Source: Pyrus communis (taxonomy: Eukaryota > Streptophyta > Magnoliopsida > Rosales > Rosaceae). Taken from it: a stretch of DNA of 64,000 nucleotides. Shown piece after piece: positions 1 to 13,803 of the stretch. How positions within the stretch are numbered: position 1 is the stretch's first letter; the number at the start of each line of letters is the position of its first letter. The position numbers were made by a program, and so were the translations under genes. The notes beneath the pieces were generated by a model. It searched no databases, was not told where the DNA came from, and saw only the letters and a program-made list of their open reading frames with translations. The stretch is taken from positions 17,905,100 to 17,969,099 of the forward strand of contig NC_084816.1 of assembly GCF_963583255.1 (NCBI RefSeq). Reading direction: 5' to 3'.

Positions 1-99
1 AATAAGTTGATTCAGTGGACAAATTTGGTAGTGAAAAGACTGAAATCAAGAATCATTGAGATTCATGGTGCTGATTTCATTGTTGTCTAATGCAATTTC

Positions 100-835
100 A
101 CTAAAATCGCTTAACTTAGCGGCAGTGCCAATACTCACTAGTGGAAGAAGTTACAAAAAGTGGAGAGAGAGATTGAATTGCATTTGACATTGAATGAGTA
201 TGACATTGCCCTTGACAATCCGCAACTTAAGGCCTTGACAGACAAAAGCACCAAGGCTAAAAAGACTGATTTTGAGAGATGGACTAGGGCCAACAAAGTA
301 GCTTTATCCATACTAGAAAGTGGTATGACAGACACTATGCATGGAGGAATAAATAAGTAAGCTTTTGCAAAAGATTACCTCCAAGCCATTGAGAATAAAT
401 TTAAAGAATCAGAGAAGACTGAGATTGCTCAATATATGTCCTTCTTGAATTTCTACAAGTTTGAAGGTGGAGGTTGGATCAAAGATCACATTATGAAAAT
501 GACTGATGCAACTAAGAAACTTAACTCTATGGAAGTTAACATTGGAGAAAAACAACTTGTGTTCAGTCAACTCAAGGTGTCCCACAATACTCAAGACAAG
601 AATTGGACTGTGGATGAACTCATTGCTCAATGTGTGCAAGAAGAGAACAGATAGAAACAAGAGAATGGGGAAGGAGCTTGAAACTATCAATTTTGTCAAA
701 CCTGCAAAATGGAAAAAAAAAGAGTCAAATGTTGGTAAAACTTTTGAATCCCAATCTTATGATAAATCTGTTATGATTGCTAAAAATTTTGATTCCTCTA
801 AGTCTAACAAATTTAAGGTGAAAACAAAGTGTTGA
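100..835 (+). pseudogene. copia gag remnant
   Basis: Translation in shifting frames gives a copia gag-like stretch (the segment around KKTDFERWTRANKVALSILE near 250-315), followed by further gag helical sequence to about 835. Stops at 358 and 652 and frame changes near 505 break it. The start is not defined because the 5' leader is decayed. The role in an intact element would be the capsid of the virus-like particle in which the RNA is reverse transcribed. Confidence 0.7.
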
Positions 836-3800
836 AAAGGTTAGATGTCATCACTGCAAAACTAAGAATCACTATAAAAAAGACTATGAAATATTCAAGG
901 ATTGGCTGAGATCTAAGGGTAGAACTGATATCTTTGTCTGTGAGGAGACAAATCTTGTTAATATTCCCACAAACTCGTTGTGGTTTGATATTGGTGCATT
1001 TGTGCATGTCACTAATTCTTTACATGGTTGTAAAGAACAAAGGAAGACAAACAGTTTTAATGTTTTCGTTGGAGAAGGGACCAAAATGTCTGTTGAGTCC
1101 ATAGGTACTGTCAAATTGAAATTAGACACTTGGTTTACAATATAACTAAATGATGTGTTATATGTGCCCAAAATGAGGAGGAATTTGGTTTATGCATCAA
1201 AGTTGGTTAAACAAGGCTTTGGTTTTATGGGAGATGATGAGTGTGTCAAGTTTTTCAAAAGGGGATCCTTGCACAAAAAAACATTTTTGCATTACTATCT
1301 TAGGGAAATACAATGCTATGTAGATTTTGAAAACCTGCATGTTTGAATACTACAACTAAAAGGATGCATGCTTCTGATCAATCCTTCATACTTTGGCACA
1401 AGAGGCTAGGATACATTTCAAAAGAAAGAGTTTTTCAGTTATCTAAATTGAATTTGATCCCTGCAATAGACATTAAAACTGCTATAGAATGTGTTGATTG
1501 CATCAGGGCAAGATGACTAATGTTAGAAAGTTAGATGTCAAAAAGAGTAGATGCTTGCTCAAAGTCATTCACATAGAAATTTGTGGACCTTTTCCTGTCA
1601 AAACTATTTGTGGGAATACTTATTTTGTGAACTTTATAGATGACTCTCAAGATTCAGTTATATTTACCTTATAAGTAAAATGTCTACAATCCTTGAATGT
1701 TTCAAAGTTTTTAAAAGTGAAGTTGAAAAACAGTTAAACCATGTGATTAAAATTGTTAGATCAGAAAAGGGTGGTGAATACTTTGGCAAGCATACAAAAG
1801 CAGGGCAACAAAAGGTCCATTTGCTCACTTTATTGAAAGTCAAGGGATTGTGGCTCAATATACCACTCATGGTACCCCACAACAGAATGGAGTGGCAGAA
1901 ATAAGAAATAGAACTTTTATGGAAATGGTGAGAAGCATGATTTCAAGATTTCAAGGTCAAAGCTCCCAAATTTTCTTTGGAGAAAGGCATTGAATACTGC
2001 AAGTTACATTCTACATCGAGTGTTCTCAAAGTTTGTGCCTAAGACACCTTTTGAACTATGGTATGGGAGAAAGCCAAGCTTCAATCATTTTCATGTATGG
2101 GGCTACAAAGCAGAGGCAAAATTATACAATCCAAATGAAAAAAGCTGACCCTAGAACAACTACATGTTATTTCGTTGGTTACTCAGAGTAGTCAAAGGGT
2201 TTTAAATTCTATTATACACAGGCATATACACGAATTCAAGAAACTCAAAATGACATTTTTCTGGAGGATGAAGATGTATTAGACATAACTCAAGATAAAT
2301 TCAACTTTGAGGAAATAGTGCAATTAGAAAATTCTACTCATCTAAACTACAATCAAGTACCTGTATTTCAAATACCTCACTTAGAAATTGCTGACCTTGA
2401 TGATGACATGGTAGAAACTGAGAATGAAAATGATGATCATACAAATGTTAAGAATCAAATAGGAACTCAAGATCAAAATCTCAATGTTCAAACAACTAAA
2501 AATTCGATTGGTTAACCACAGCTAAGGAAGTCCAACAAAATCAAGAAACCTATGATCTCAGCAAACTATGTATATCTCTAAAAGACAGAATTTGATTATG
2601 GTGACATAGATGACCCTGTAACTTGTCAACAAGCTATGAAAAGTCCTCAAGTAGCTATATGGTAGCAAGCAATGGTAGAAGAACTTGAGTCAATGTCTAA
2701 AAACAATGTTTGGTCTTTAATGAAACCATCAGTTAACACTAAAGCAGATAACTGCAAATGAGTGTTTAAGACCAAGAGAGATGATGAGGGAAGAATTAAG
2801 AGATATAAGGCTTGATTAGTTGCAAAGGAATTCACACAAAGGGAGGGTGTTGATTACAATGACACATTTTCACCCGTTCTTCCAAGGACTCAATGCGAGT
2901 AATAATGGCTTTAACAGCTCATTTTGACTTAGAATTGCACCAAATAAATGTCAAAACTGCATCCTTGAATGGTGAACTTGATCAGGATATTTTTATATCT
3001 CAACATCCTGGATTTGTTGAAAGGGGGAAAGAATATATGGTTTGCAAATTGAATAAATCGATCTATGGTTTAAAACAGGCTTCAAGGCAATGGTTTTTGA
3101 AATTTGATTAAGTAGTTACTTCACAAAGGGTTTATTGAAAACAAGATGGATGATTGTGTCTACCTTAAGTTCAAATGATCCAAGTTTAGATGTACAACTG
3201 TTAAAAGAGACCAAATGCATGCTGAGTTCAAACTTTGAAATAAAGGATCTTGGTGAAGCTCATTATGTTCTAGGAATTGAGATTGTGAGAAACAGAAAAT
3301 GAAAACTCCTTGGTTTATCTCAGAAAGGCTATATAAAGAGAGTGCTTAACAAATTTAACATGGAAACTTGCAACAATGATGATGTTCCAGTGAACAAGGG
3401 TGACAAGTTGTCTCGAGATCAATGTCCCAAGAATGAACTTGAGACTAAACTAATGAAGATGAAACCGTATGGTTCATTAGTTGATAGTCTCATGTATGCT
3501 AATATTTGCACAAGACCTGATTTGGTTTTCATTGTTTGACTTTTGAGAAAATTTCAATCAAATCCTGGATCAGCTCACTGGTTGGTAGCCAAGAAGATGT
3601 TGAGATATTTGCAAAGAAAGGGTTTAAGCTTGTTTATGGGCACGGTGATTCATTATAGTTGATTGAATTTACTGATTCTGATCTTGCTCGGGACGTGGAT
3701 AAGAGAAAATCAATTGGTGGATATATTTTTAAGTTGAGTGGAGCTGCTTGTGTCATGGAAAAGTGCTAAGCAAACTATAGTGTCAACTTCAACTATGGAA

Positions 3801-4147
3801 GCTGAGTTTATAGCATGTTTTGAGGGGACGAAGCAAGCTGTTTGGCTCAGAAATTTAATTACTGATACGAAGCTTGTAGATTCAGTTAAGAGGCCTATAA
3901 AAATGTTCTGTGATAACAATGCTATTGTGTTTTTCTCAAAGAATAACAAAAGAACTTTGGCTTCAAGGTTAATGGATGTGAAGTTTCTTAAGGTTAGAGA
4001 AATGGTCAAGAAATGGGATATTGATGTTCAGTACTTATCTACTGGTGCAATGATTGCAGATCCTCTTATTAAAGCTTTGCCAAACAATGGGTACAAGGAG
4101 CATGTTACACAGATGGGGGCTGTAGTGTCTTTTGAACAGTGGGTGTA
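836..4147 (+). pseudogene. copia pol remnant (protease, integrase, RT, RNase H)
   Basis: A CCHC-like knuckle with degraded spacing begins near 848. A protease motif follows near 980 (WFDIGAFVHVTN, with the catalytic Asp in the D-G/S-A context altered to DIGA). A GAG-pre-integrase motif (FILWHKRLGYIS) is near 1388, the integrase core spans about 1560-2150, and reverse transcriptase spans about 2640-3540, including the segment LNKSIYGLKQASRQW near 3050. RNase H lies at about 3650-4147, with STSTMEAEFIAC near 3782. The YVDD box region near 3115-3180 is damaged. At least a dozen stops or frameshifts are visible. This is a dead copy. Confidence 0.8.
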
Positions 4148-4697
4148 AAACTGCTTTGAGATTTGGAAGACTGTCGAAGTGTTTCATTAGTGTATGATGA
4201 CATTAAGGCAGCAGGTAGTTTTGTTTGTTTGAATATTGGTAGTATTTTTTTAGCTAGTCTTATAGCTTATTTTGATTTTCAGTTAGTGTTCAATTCTTCC
4301 AGTGTGATCAATTGTTCCAAAAAACAAGTTTGTTCAATAATAATGAGTTTACTAGAAAAATCAATTTTGCGATTTTGTCTGGTGCATACTTATTGGAATT
4401 ATTGATGTGTTGATTTAGTTAATGTATAACCAAGAGCTTAATGTTATTGAGTTGAGAGCTGTTTTACTCAAAATAGGAGTAATACATTATGTGCTTTGCA
4501 TTTTAGTTCACATAAGTATTGATTGCATATTGAATATGTAGTAATTGTTGAATTGTTTCTGTAATGTACATAGTAGATTCTTCAATTCCTTATTTTGAAA
4601 TGCATGACTATATTGTACATGAGTATGAATATGGCTTGAATAAGACTTAGTGATCACTTCTATAAATCTTAAAGATTGGCTGTTGTGTTTCATACTC

Positions 4698-4708
4698 AAG
4701 TGGGAGAA
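4698..4708 (+). other. Polypurine tract of the copia element
   Basis: The purine run aagtgggagaa directly precedes the TGTAAG start of the 3' LTR. It is the expected plus-strand primer for reverse transcription. Confidence 0.6.
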
Positions 4709-5030
4709 TGTAAGATTGTGAGTATGATACATATTATAAAACCAATCATAGTGGTTAAGATTGATATGGAAAAGTCTTGATTAAAGCTATTAGGTTGTCC
4801 TAAATGTTTTAAGATGACAGAATTGAGAGAAGTTTTGATTAGTTCTAGAAAAGCATTTAGTGTTGGAACTTTGTAAGGTCTCATAATTCTTTATGGTTTG
4901 TATAGTTTGAATCCTAGTCCAATTCTGATAAGGAATGGACATAGGAGTACTGTATATATGTGTCTCAAACCACTGCTCTTGCGTTCGTTGGCTTATTTTG
5001 TTCTAAGACCTATTGATTAGAAAAGTTGTT
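4709..5030 (+). repeat. 3' LTR of the copia element (right edge approximate)
   Basis: It starts with TG right after the polypurine tract. Its body is AT-rich with a TATA-like stretch (tatatatg near 4953) and a pyrimidine-rich end, as in copia LTRs. The right border cannot be fixed without the partner LTR. Confidence 0.55.
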
Positions 5031-7861
5031 ATCACCGCAAAATAGGAAAAGGTTTTGAGCACAGAGGTTGCAATGGCTTTTTCATCAGGATCGAATAATG
5101 CAGGTATGTTTTAAGGCTTTGGCTCTTAAGCGTGTTCAATAAAAGGTTTATGAGTTGTGATTCAATTGGATGAATTCTTGTTCCTTGGATAAGAAGTTAT
5201 AATCTTGTTTTTATACCATTCAGATCAAATATAAATATGCAAGACTCATTAAATTTTGTGAAAACCTTTTGAAAAACCATGTAACTCTTAAGAGTGTGAC
5301 ATCCGCCTTAAGTTACAATTTCCAACCACAAGAAGCATTAACAAGTTTCAGAGTGACATTCCAACAGAAATTGCATCCAATTACTTGTGTAAAGAATTTC
5401 GATGACAAAATTCTCTCAGGAGAAGAATGTACTTCTTGGTTCTTGCTTATTGTATGAATTATTTTGATTGGTTGTGTTGACAGTTGATTATCTTATAGAG
5501 CAAATTGGGATTTAAACCAAAAGTTTGGAGGTTTTAAATAAATAAATAAAAGTAGTGTTTAGTAATGGTTAAAAAACTATAGTAAGAGAAAATGGGAGAT
5601 ACCCTATTACGGCTAGAAAATTATGACTAAAGTAGTTGTGCTATTAGAAGTTGTGAAATTTTAGAGCTTTAAGGTATTTTTTTTATTGTTAAAAAAATGT
5701 ATTTTTTTAATATGTCGAGTTATAATGGTGCTTTAAATTACATTTCTAAAGGTGACAAGGATTATCCTATAATATTGAAACAGTAGAGAACAAGGATAGG
5801 CCTTGCCCTGCCCTACCATGTTAAACAAATCAAAACAGTAGTAAGTGCAAAAGAAAGTTTTCTGCTGTCCGCAATAAGACTAATCTAAAGAACACATACT
5901 AGTTTGCAAGAGGGATGAAAGATTGGAAATAAATGATTATTCAAATTCCGTTTTGATAGATTTATACTTCTAAAGTCTATTTCTAGTTTTGTGTTTGTAC
6001 AAGGAGGTGCAATAACAAGGACAAATGTTAAGCAGTCAACAATTATTTTTCTCTACTATGTATGCTTCATTAGTGGGATGTTATGGAACTTTAATGCATG
6101 CATATTAGGTAATGATATACAAGTGTTGATTACATTAACACTACAGATATGACTGCATACATGTTAAATAGAGTTTTTCCTCATTTAGTTTCCTCATTAA
6201 TTGTGATACTCACCCTTAAGCTCATTTATCATATTTATATGTTGTCCATGACTTGTTAGTACATTATGTGAATGTCGTTTCATGTATGTGATTATAGAGG
6301 TATATGTATCCGCCGTATATGATTTCATTGTCTATAGTCCTACGAGCTAATGACATTTAACATTGATAGATATTCTTATCAAGTAGTCTTTCAAAGTTGT
6401 GCACATAAGGATATAAATTCTTGATCTTAAAGAGAGCTTCTTGAATAGATGTTACACCCATATAGGAGAACGTAAGACTTTTATTGGGCTTACATCTATT
6501 TAAGAGACCTAATTAATTGATTAAGAACACAAGATAGGAAGCAATAATTGATTTTCCCGGATTACTTGACAGTGAAGCAAAGTAATAATAATGTGAATAT
6601 TCGTCATTAGGTCATGGATTTTGAAAGTGCTAAATATATGTATTAGGGTTTTCTTTATGGGCAAGAAACCTAAAACTTTCACCTATAAATATGAGGCTTA
6701 GGTCCTCACTCTCAACACATTATTCTAGCACAAAACCTACCCTATATAAGAGTGCATAAAGCGTGTAAAGAGAGGAAGACTTTGCTTGTTCCTTGTTGCT
6801 CATGGTTCAGTCTTGTTCATATCAATTGCTCTCAAATTAGTACTGTTAGTGTCATATTATAGATCAACTTACATCAGACTCTCTGTCTCCCCTCTATTTT
6901 ATTTTGGATTACAAAAGAGTTGGTGAGAGTTTTTCTCTCCCTTTGTGAGAGCTCTTTCCTTTCCTTCTTTTCAGATCCAGTTTGCTTTTATTTTGTTTGT
7001 TGTTTTGAGAGTTGGTGGCCTGGGCATCTAGCGTTTGTCCCTATCTTTTCTATTTTGTTTTCTTCTTTTTTTTAGTTTTTCTATTTTCTTTTCAAACCCC
7101 AATCTCAATTTTCAAGCTCATATCTTTCTTCCCCACCATCTTCCCTTTCTCTTAATCAAACATAAGATTTTGCAGTATTGGATCCAATTTGGGATTTCAA
7201 TTTTTGGGTCTAGGTTGGCGGCGAGAATGTAAGATTATATTTTTGTTTTAGGAAAGTTTGTCATTTTAGGGTTGTTTTGGACATGTAGTGGTTTTTGTGA
7301 ACCCACCTTGGCTCAAAAGCTACTCCAAACGTGGTTGGCAAGAGACAAGCAATGAGATGTAGATTTATATAGACTAGGGCATCTGAGACTAGAAGAGTGG
7401 ATTGGTGACTAGACAATTTCAACCCTGCTTTTTCTGATTTCTTATATCTTAATTTTGTTGTATTAGATTGAATAGTATTTGATAGTAAATAAGCTGGATT
7501 AAAGAACGTTTGCCCGAAAAAAAGTAAGTCATCGGGTAAGAATTTTACATTTTACATTTTTCTTTATTTAACGCTTTCTCGATAAAATCTTGGTCGGGCT
7601 ATTATATTTTATCATTTTTTTCATAAATGTAAACTTTTCTATGTCAAAAACTTTTGTCAGGCATGAGTAGTTCGTCAAGCATGGTTGGGAAATGCAGTTT
7701 TGTGCAACGAAATGGCTGCTGGAAATTCAATCAAGAAAAATATAATTGCCAAACGATTTTTAAGTTTCGTAGTGTAAAAATTTGAGCGATGACTTTTGTG
7801 CGAGTAACTTTTTCGAATAGAGTTTCGTTAGCTAAAAGTTTAGGCGATGAAACAATAGGTG
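5031..7861. other. Gene-free stretch, decayed repeat sequence
   Basis: No coding region longer than chance is seen. A possible LTR begins with TG at 6450 and has a TATA box (ctataaatatgagg) near 6683; its end is unclear. From about 6920 to 7240 the sequence is T- and CT-rich (ctctccctttgtgagagctc near 6936) and resembles in style the start of the poly(A) retroposon at 38467, so it may be a non-LTR fragment. From about 7500 to 7861 there are cga- and gtcgtt-like words of unknown origin that abut the truncated gypsy LTR. Confidence 0.4.
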
Positions 7862-9584
7862 ACACGATGAGCAGATAACGAAAGTATGATCATGCAATGG
7901 TAAATTGATAATTCGATAATTCAAAAACCCTAGTCAATGAAATACTATTTGTAACCGTAAATACTATTGAAGCATCCCTTCTAATACGCATACCTGTGCA
8001 TCCCGTAGGGCGTAGTATAATTGCATGAATTTCGTCAATATGGTAATTTATACACGTTACCCTAATCTAGGTGTAACGTAGAAAATTCTTTTTCAAGTAT
8101 ATTAATGGAAACTAACAAACACACACACACACACACACACATTGTATAAAAGAAAAGACCCACTCACAGATCTTGTCGTTGGGTCGAACCCGCCTCGCGG
8201 GCATCGAAGATCCTTGCAATGCGTTTCACCTAGAAACGAAACCATTTACATAAATATGACGTACTAACATAATTACGCGTTTTCGTACAAAGTACGATTA
8301 ATAAAAGAACTATTTTAAAATGGTCAAATTTGGGAAAACGGACGGCGGATTAGAATTCGGCACGTCGAGAAACTTAAGGAAGGACCTTGGGTTCCTCCAC
8401 ACGCCGCCATAAGGTGGTTGCATAGGCAGCCACGCGTTGGATGCGCCATTCACAGTGGATTCCTCATGCGTGCCCACACATCTGCGAGTACGACAATACT
8501 CGCCTTCCTCGCGAAGGCTTGCATTATGCAGGTTTTTTGTTCGACTTCAGAGCTCCAAATGAGCTCAAATCTTAGTCATTTTTAGTGATTTAAAAACCAA
8601 AGTAAAGCTAGGAATGTGAGCAATTAGTTTATACCTAATGGGAGCTTAATCGTGGTCGGTGTTGGCCGGGAATTTGGTTTTAAAGTGGTCGGATGGCCAC
8701 GGTTTTACTTTACCAGAAAACTGGGGAAAGCCTCTCATTCATCTCTACAATCTCATAACCCTATCGAAAAGGAAGGGAAATAGAGTGTTCCCGAGGTTTA
8801 CCTTGGTTGGAGTAGATGAGAACTCATCAAAGAAGATGATGAACAGTGGTAATGGGCACTATGCAGTGTAAGCTCCATGTCTGGGTTGACGTTCACTGTT
8901 TAAGCTTAACAAAGATGGGGAATAACAAGTTGTGGTAAGGGTTTAATGGTTTGGTTCACCGAAACCAGCGAGTGATGGTGCACAGAGGGCGAGAAAGTTT
9001 GAGATGGGGAAGAGTGAAGTAATGGCAAAGAAAGAAAACATGGTGAAGGTGCCGGCTCGCCATCGTGGTAAGTGGTGGCTCGCCTTACGGCCGGTCAATG
9101 TTGCAGGCAGAGGAGAGGGCTAAAGGAGAAAGAAGAGTCGGGAAAGGAGAGAAAGCTGAGAGGGTTAGAAGAAAGAGGTAAGCCAGAGAATAGAGGAAGT
9201 GAGGTAAGGGAGATTTGAAAAAAAATAAGATAATCCCGAGAGATAGAGGGACACGGGAGAGGTGTGGAGGAATGGGGCGTGGGCCCACGTGATACACAAC
9301 CCAAGGCCAAAAAGACAAAATCGAATTATCTCCCGAAAGCATGAAATTGCTAAAACACCCATCACACTTCATAGTTTGTAAAATCTTCGCCGTAACTCCA
9401 AATTCAGTTCCACTTACGCCTACTCATTCATACCATTGAGTTCTTCGAGAATATGGTAAAATAGTAGCTCATACACGTCGCAAAAAGATGGTTAACAAAA
9501 GTCAACAATCTCTCCTATATGGGCATTTTCATCAATTCACTATTTTAAAATTAATAAAATCGTAAACTTAAGGACTGGTTGTCA
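7862..9584 (-). repeat. Truncated 3' LTR of the gypsy element
   Basis: It is collinear with 14622-16320 over nearly its whole length, with local indels (for example extra sequence around 8395-8485 and an AC microsatellite where the other copy has an A/TA-rich run). It begins, reading the minus strand, with TGACAACC right after a purine-rich ggtgggtagatta tract. Homology stops abruptly at 7862, where it should continue for about 800 bp. Confidence 0.85.
8117..8140. repeat. (AC)n microsatellite
   Basis: Twelve AC units lie inside the truncated gypsy LTR. The sister LTR has an A-rich and TA run at the matching position (about 14877-14913). Confidence 0.95.
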
Positions 9585-12500
9585 TAATCTACCCACCTAA
9601 ACAAAAAATTTGTCCTCGAAATTTGAAATAAGTTGCTATATAAAAATAGTGAAAAGATAGCTAAAAATAATATATATATAATAGATATCAACTTAGAGAG
9701 GTTGCATGAAAGAGAATGTCATTTCGTCGCGATCGGATTGCAATGATTCCTCTTTCATGCCTCTAAGCTAATACTTTCTTTCTCCTTCAGTACAATACTA
9801 AAATATAAAACCTTTAGAAAGGTATAAAGTAAAAAATATATACATAATAACATAACATCAAAAATACATATGTAGTGAAGTGAAGTTAAAATAGTTGTAC
9901 TGAAATTAAAACCGAACATAGAAATATTCCACTTACACACTCGTAGTGTAACGTACTCTGAGAATAAGTGTAGTATCCTTAGGTCAAGCCCAACAATAGA
10001 TAACTAAATAAAAATACTAACGTAGACGACCTAATTTTCCACTTGCTTAACGATTCCAATGAATAAGTTATCGATATTACGGTCTGCAACCCATAATACT
10101 GGTAACTCATTGTTGTCATGATAAGCAAGCAAATAATTCTCGAGGATGCAATATTACCATCATGCCCCTCATTGGGAAATACACATAAATCAACTGAATA
10201 ATGTCTCGATCACGCTCACGTACTACCCTCTTGGGTGTCAACGTCAATAGCACACAATTTTGCTATATCGTAATCTCGATCATTCGAATACCTATTTGCA
10301 AAATTCTTCTGTCAATCATGTACTGTGTATAGAATTTCTATGCCATATCTCAAATGGTGCCATACGCCTAAATAAAATAGTAACTGTAGTTACACACAAC
10401 TCTAATAAAAATAAATGTTTGTTACAACCATACTGTCTGTAGAACGAACAAAACACAATATGTACACTAAGGTCTGAGTAGTTCGTTCAGACTAACCGTT
10501 AGTTTGAGCGTGAAATGTGGTACTAGCGGAAAAAAAACTTAGTACACATGGCTTTCAACAAGACTGCCAAAGACTTAGAAGTAAAACGCACATCATAGTG
10601 AGATCCATTAGTAGCACGCACATCATGTAGCTGAACAATGTAGTTCACAAGTACCTTAGGGCACAGGTTCATTGTGTCTTTCTCTCGAATTTAGCGAAAA
10701 GCTACACCGAAAAGGCTGAAGGAATACTCAAGAATTTGATAGTCAAAACAAATCCATCAGATCAACAATATAAGGTAACTGGAATGAATGTATGACATCT
10801 CGCTACAACGGTAGCTTCTGAAAGATTCAATCACCAACGGTAAAGATTCATTTAGCAAGGTATTTATTGGGTGATTAAGGAATTAATTGTCACAACTAAA
10901 ATTTTAATGTCCGAGTTATTCTCCTAGACAATCTGTTTGCCTCAGAAATAATACGAAGTGTAGTAGGGTAGACACGTACCTAGGGTTGACTGAAATGCCT
11001 TCTGGCATAAGAAGGTGAATATGGAATCCTAGTTACAGTAGATGTTGATCAAAACACCGGAAAGCCTAATAATCTCAAGAATGAGGAATTTTTAATAAGT
11101 GGTAAAAAATGTAGTCCCCATGGAACCAACATAAAGTGAGATGACCTGTCGAGTCAGTCAATAATGATCGAAATATTATCATAATCTCCACATGTACAAG
11201 ATACCTCACACTGGAAGCTTATGGTGATATTTCCCATCTCCATACAAATACAGGAAGTGATTATAACCACTCGAATGATTTCTTGATGGTTTGTAAGTAA
11301 TGCCATATCAATACTCGTGAGTTCTAGCTAAAATGGGATAGGACATGCTAAAAGTGTTCAAGGGTATATATGTTTTTTGTTGCGGTAACAGTAATTACGT
11401 TTGCACAACCGGGGTGACACACGATAGTGCAATCGTAGACATTGATTTGGTATCTCCATCGTTGTTGTAAAAAATTTAGCTCTTTTCAAAAGAATGTGTA
11501 TTTGAGAAGTTTGTGAGGTTGGTAAAGATTTTGGACATGTTTCTCCACAGAGAAGTGTCATCCTATTTTTCAAGTAAGAATGATAATTATTGACTCAAGG
11601 TCATGAGTAAGATGGTTCATTTCATACGATTCCAATCATTGGGAAACATAAGTGATACCCTGTCATGTTGCATCTACCCAGCCAAATTATCCAGATAAAA
11701 TGTCATTGTGGATTTCCAAATTATCAACGTTGTCAAAAAATGTAAGAATAATGCTCCGAAAGAGACAACACTTAGGTTGTCAGAAAGCTTATTCATATCC
11801 AACATCTCAAACTAAACTAACTTTCCTCAGTCAATAAGTGAGGAAAAACACAACAGCAAAAAAAATCGCTAAGAAATTGTCGATAAAATCGACAAGACCA
11901 AAGATATCTCGAATTTCACAACACTTTGTGAGAATTTCAAGTTTCTCCCGCTACAACCTTTTTGGTAAAAGAAAAGAATATCGTCTGCTGAAATCACGTC
12001 TCCTAAGAAAAGTACCAACTTAATCAAAGTTAAGAGTTGAGGAATTTGGTATAAAGTTTACTGTCGGTGTTTAGAAAATTTGCTCTCATTGCTAGGATAG
12101 GTGAGAAAGTCATCGGTAAGACCACCACGAAGTCGACAAGTTACAAAAGAAAACTTGAGTTCCAAAAGTTGGTCAGGTAGACCATCAATTCAAAATATGG
12201 GTTAATGGTTTTAATCGTCACTCGATTAAGTTGCTAAAATCTAGTTACGATTCTAAGGTTCAATCTTTCGCCTTTGCGGATAGATTTGAGGTTCCCTAGA
12301 TGAAGTGTTTGGTTAGGTAAATTCTTAATTGGTAAGCTCTTGTAACTAAGTTCTCTCAAGGATGTAGGAATCATTTGGAAATGCGCAAGGAAAACTGGTG
12401 TAGTACGAGAAAATGGATTGATGGTGTACTTCATTTCTCAATTTAGTGATATCCTAAGTTTTGGGAAATGATGCCAAAGGTATACGTCCTCGAAATGTAC

Positions 12501-13800
12501 CATACTACTTCCTTCCTATATGCCATGTACTCAAAGATCTACATAATTTTCTCAATGCTCAATTCGCTCTTACAGCAGGAAAATAACTTGTGCCTCAATT
12601 CTAATATTTGCCTGTGGAAGTGAACAAAAAAGTGACTGGTTGAAAAGGTTTTGGTTACCTAAATGGGTAATATAGTTAACACAACCATGAGTTTACTGTC
12701 CTAATACAAAGCTTGCTCCTAAGTTTCCACGATTTAAATTTCTCTGGCCCAAGTAGTCACTGTTAATTAGTCTATCAGTTAGGCCTCTAATTAACACTTT
12801 TAAGACATTTTGATATTGTTCACTACCTTGAAACTGTGAACTGGCGTTATGGCACAAAGGTATCACTCCCAGATACTAGAATGTGGTTGGTATCAGAAAT
12901 CATACCGTCAGAGTACTAGTTGATTACTTCGGGATATCGGACAACATCATCACTTAGTAGCGCCATTGTAGGCTGATTATAGGTTAGAGCCCACTCAGGA
13001 GGATGGTTTCAGATGATTGGCAAGGAACTAGTCCTAGTTGATTTCGTTGATTCCAGGAGGAATTGATTACTGCTTTTGGGATTTATGCTACCCGAAGGTA
13101 TAAAAACTCATACTCACAAGCCTATATTCATCGAAATGACAAGTACAACATCCACAGGAAATTTGGGAACTAATGTTGGTTGGAATGTCTTAAGGCCAGT
13201 GTTGGCTAATAATCCACTTTAAACGAAAGTCAATCTTCCTCCTGAAGATCCAGAATGGTCACTAGTGCGTTTGAAAAGATTAGTGCTATCGAGGACCAAA
13301 AGTGGATGTCCCCCAGATGTTCTTCCATCGAGTGCTACCATTTTAGCACCATGTTGTCGCTCAAGACATTTATGGAATCTGGACAAAAGTAAACTTTGTA
13401 GGAATTCTGATAAATGGTATTCTAACGAGTACTGCCAAGAGATCAAAACTATTATTGGTTTCCCAACTTAAAAAGGTTGGTAAAGATGATGCGATAATAG
13501 TAGTGGGATTTATGAGTAAAGTCTTCAGTGATACACAATTACCGACACAATAGGCCTCCTTTAAGACCACAAACTCGTTTCCGAATCAAAATTTTTTCCT
13601 TGGTAGGAAGGTTCTCTATTTAAAGTCTAGGGATGGTCGCCAAAATGTTCTTCTAGAAGGTCGATAAGCCGTCTAAGTAGCCCATAACTAAGGAAAAACT
13701 AACACGTTTTTTCGTATTCAACGAGGTGGTAGGACTCTACACTTTCAAGAACCAATAATGCTTACATCATGCGTGTGATGAACACAATATTGCCCAAACT
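9585..13800 (-). pseudogene. gypsy gag-pol remnant
   Basis: Minus-strand reading from about 12080 down gives FLGDVISA, the equivalent of the FLGH-V-S motif of gypsy reverse transcriptase. At about 11600 it gives NHLTHDLESII, matching the RNase H N-Y-P-T-H-D-L-E-L motif. At about 11455-11390 it gives YDCTIVCHPGCANV, matching the Y-D-C-x-I-x-Y-H-P-G-K-A-N-V motif that closes RNase H. Stops and frameshifts are frequent. Integrase should lie at about 9600-11300 and gag at about 12900-13800, but both are too decayed for me to assign residues. Confidence 0.75.
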
Positions 13801-13803
13801 TAT

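Larger units (their letters stand above)
1..5030 (+). mobile_element. Decayed Ty1/copia LTR retrotransposon, 5' end outside window
   Basis: The sequence runs in copia order: gag, zinc knuckle, protease, integrase, reverse transcriptase, RNase H, polypurine tract, 3' LTR. That order (integrase before RT) assigns it to Ty1/copia. Stops and frameshifts interrupt every domain, so it cannot make a working polyprotein. The 5' LTR and primer binding site are not in the window. The right end of the 3' LTR is approximate because there is no second LTR to align. After about 5035 the sequence contains a short ATG frame (from about 5073) that looks like a gag leader, so a second element of the family could once have lain in tandem; this is only a suspicion. 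Confidence 0.85.
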
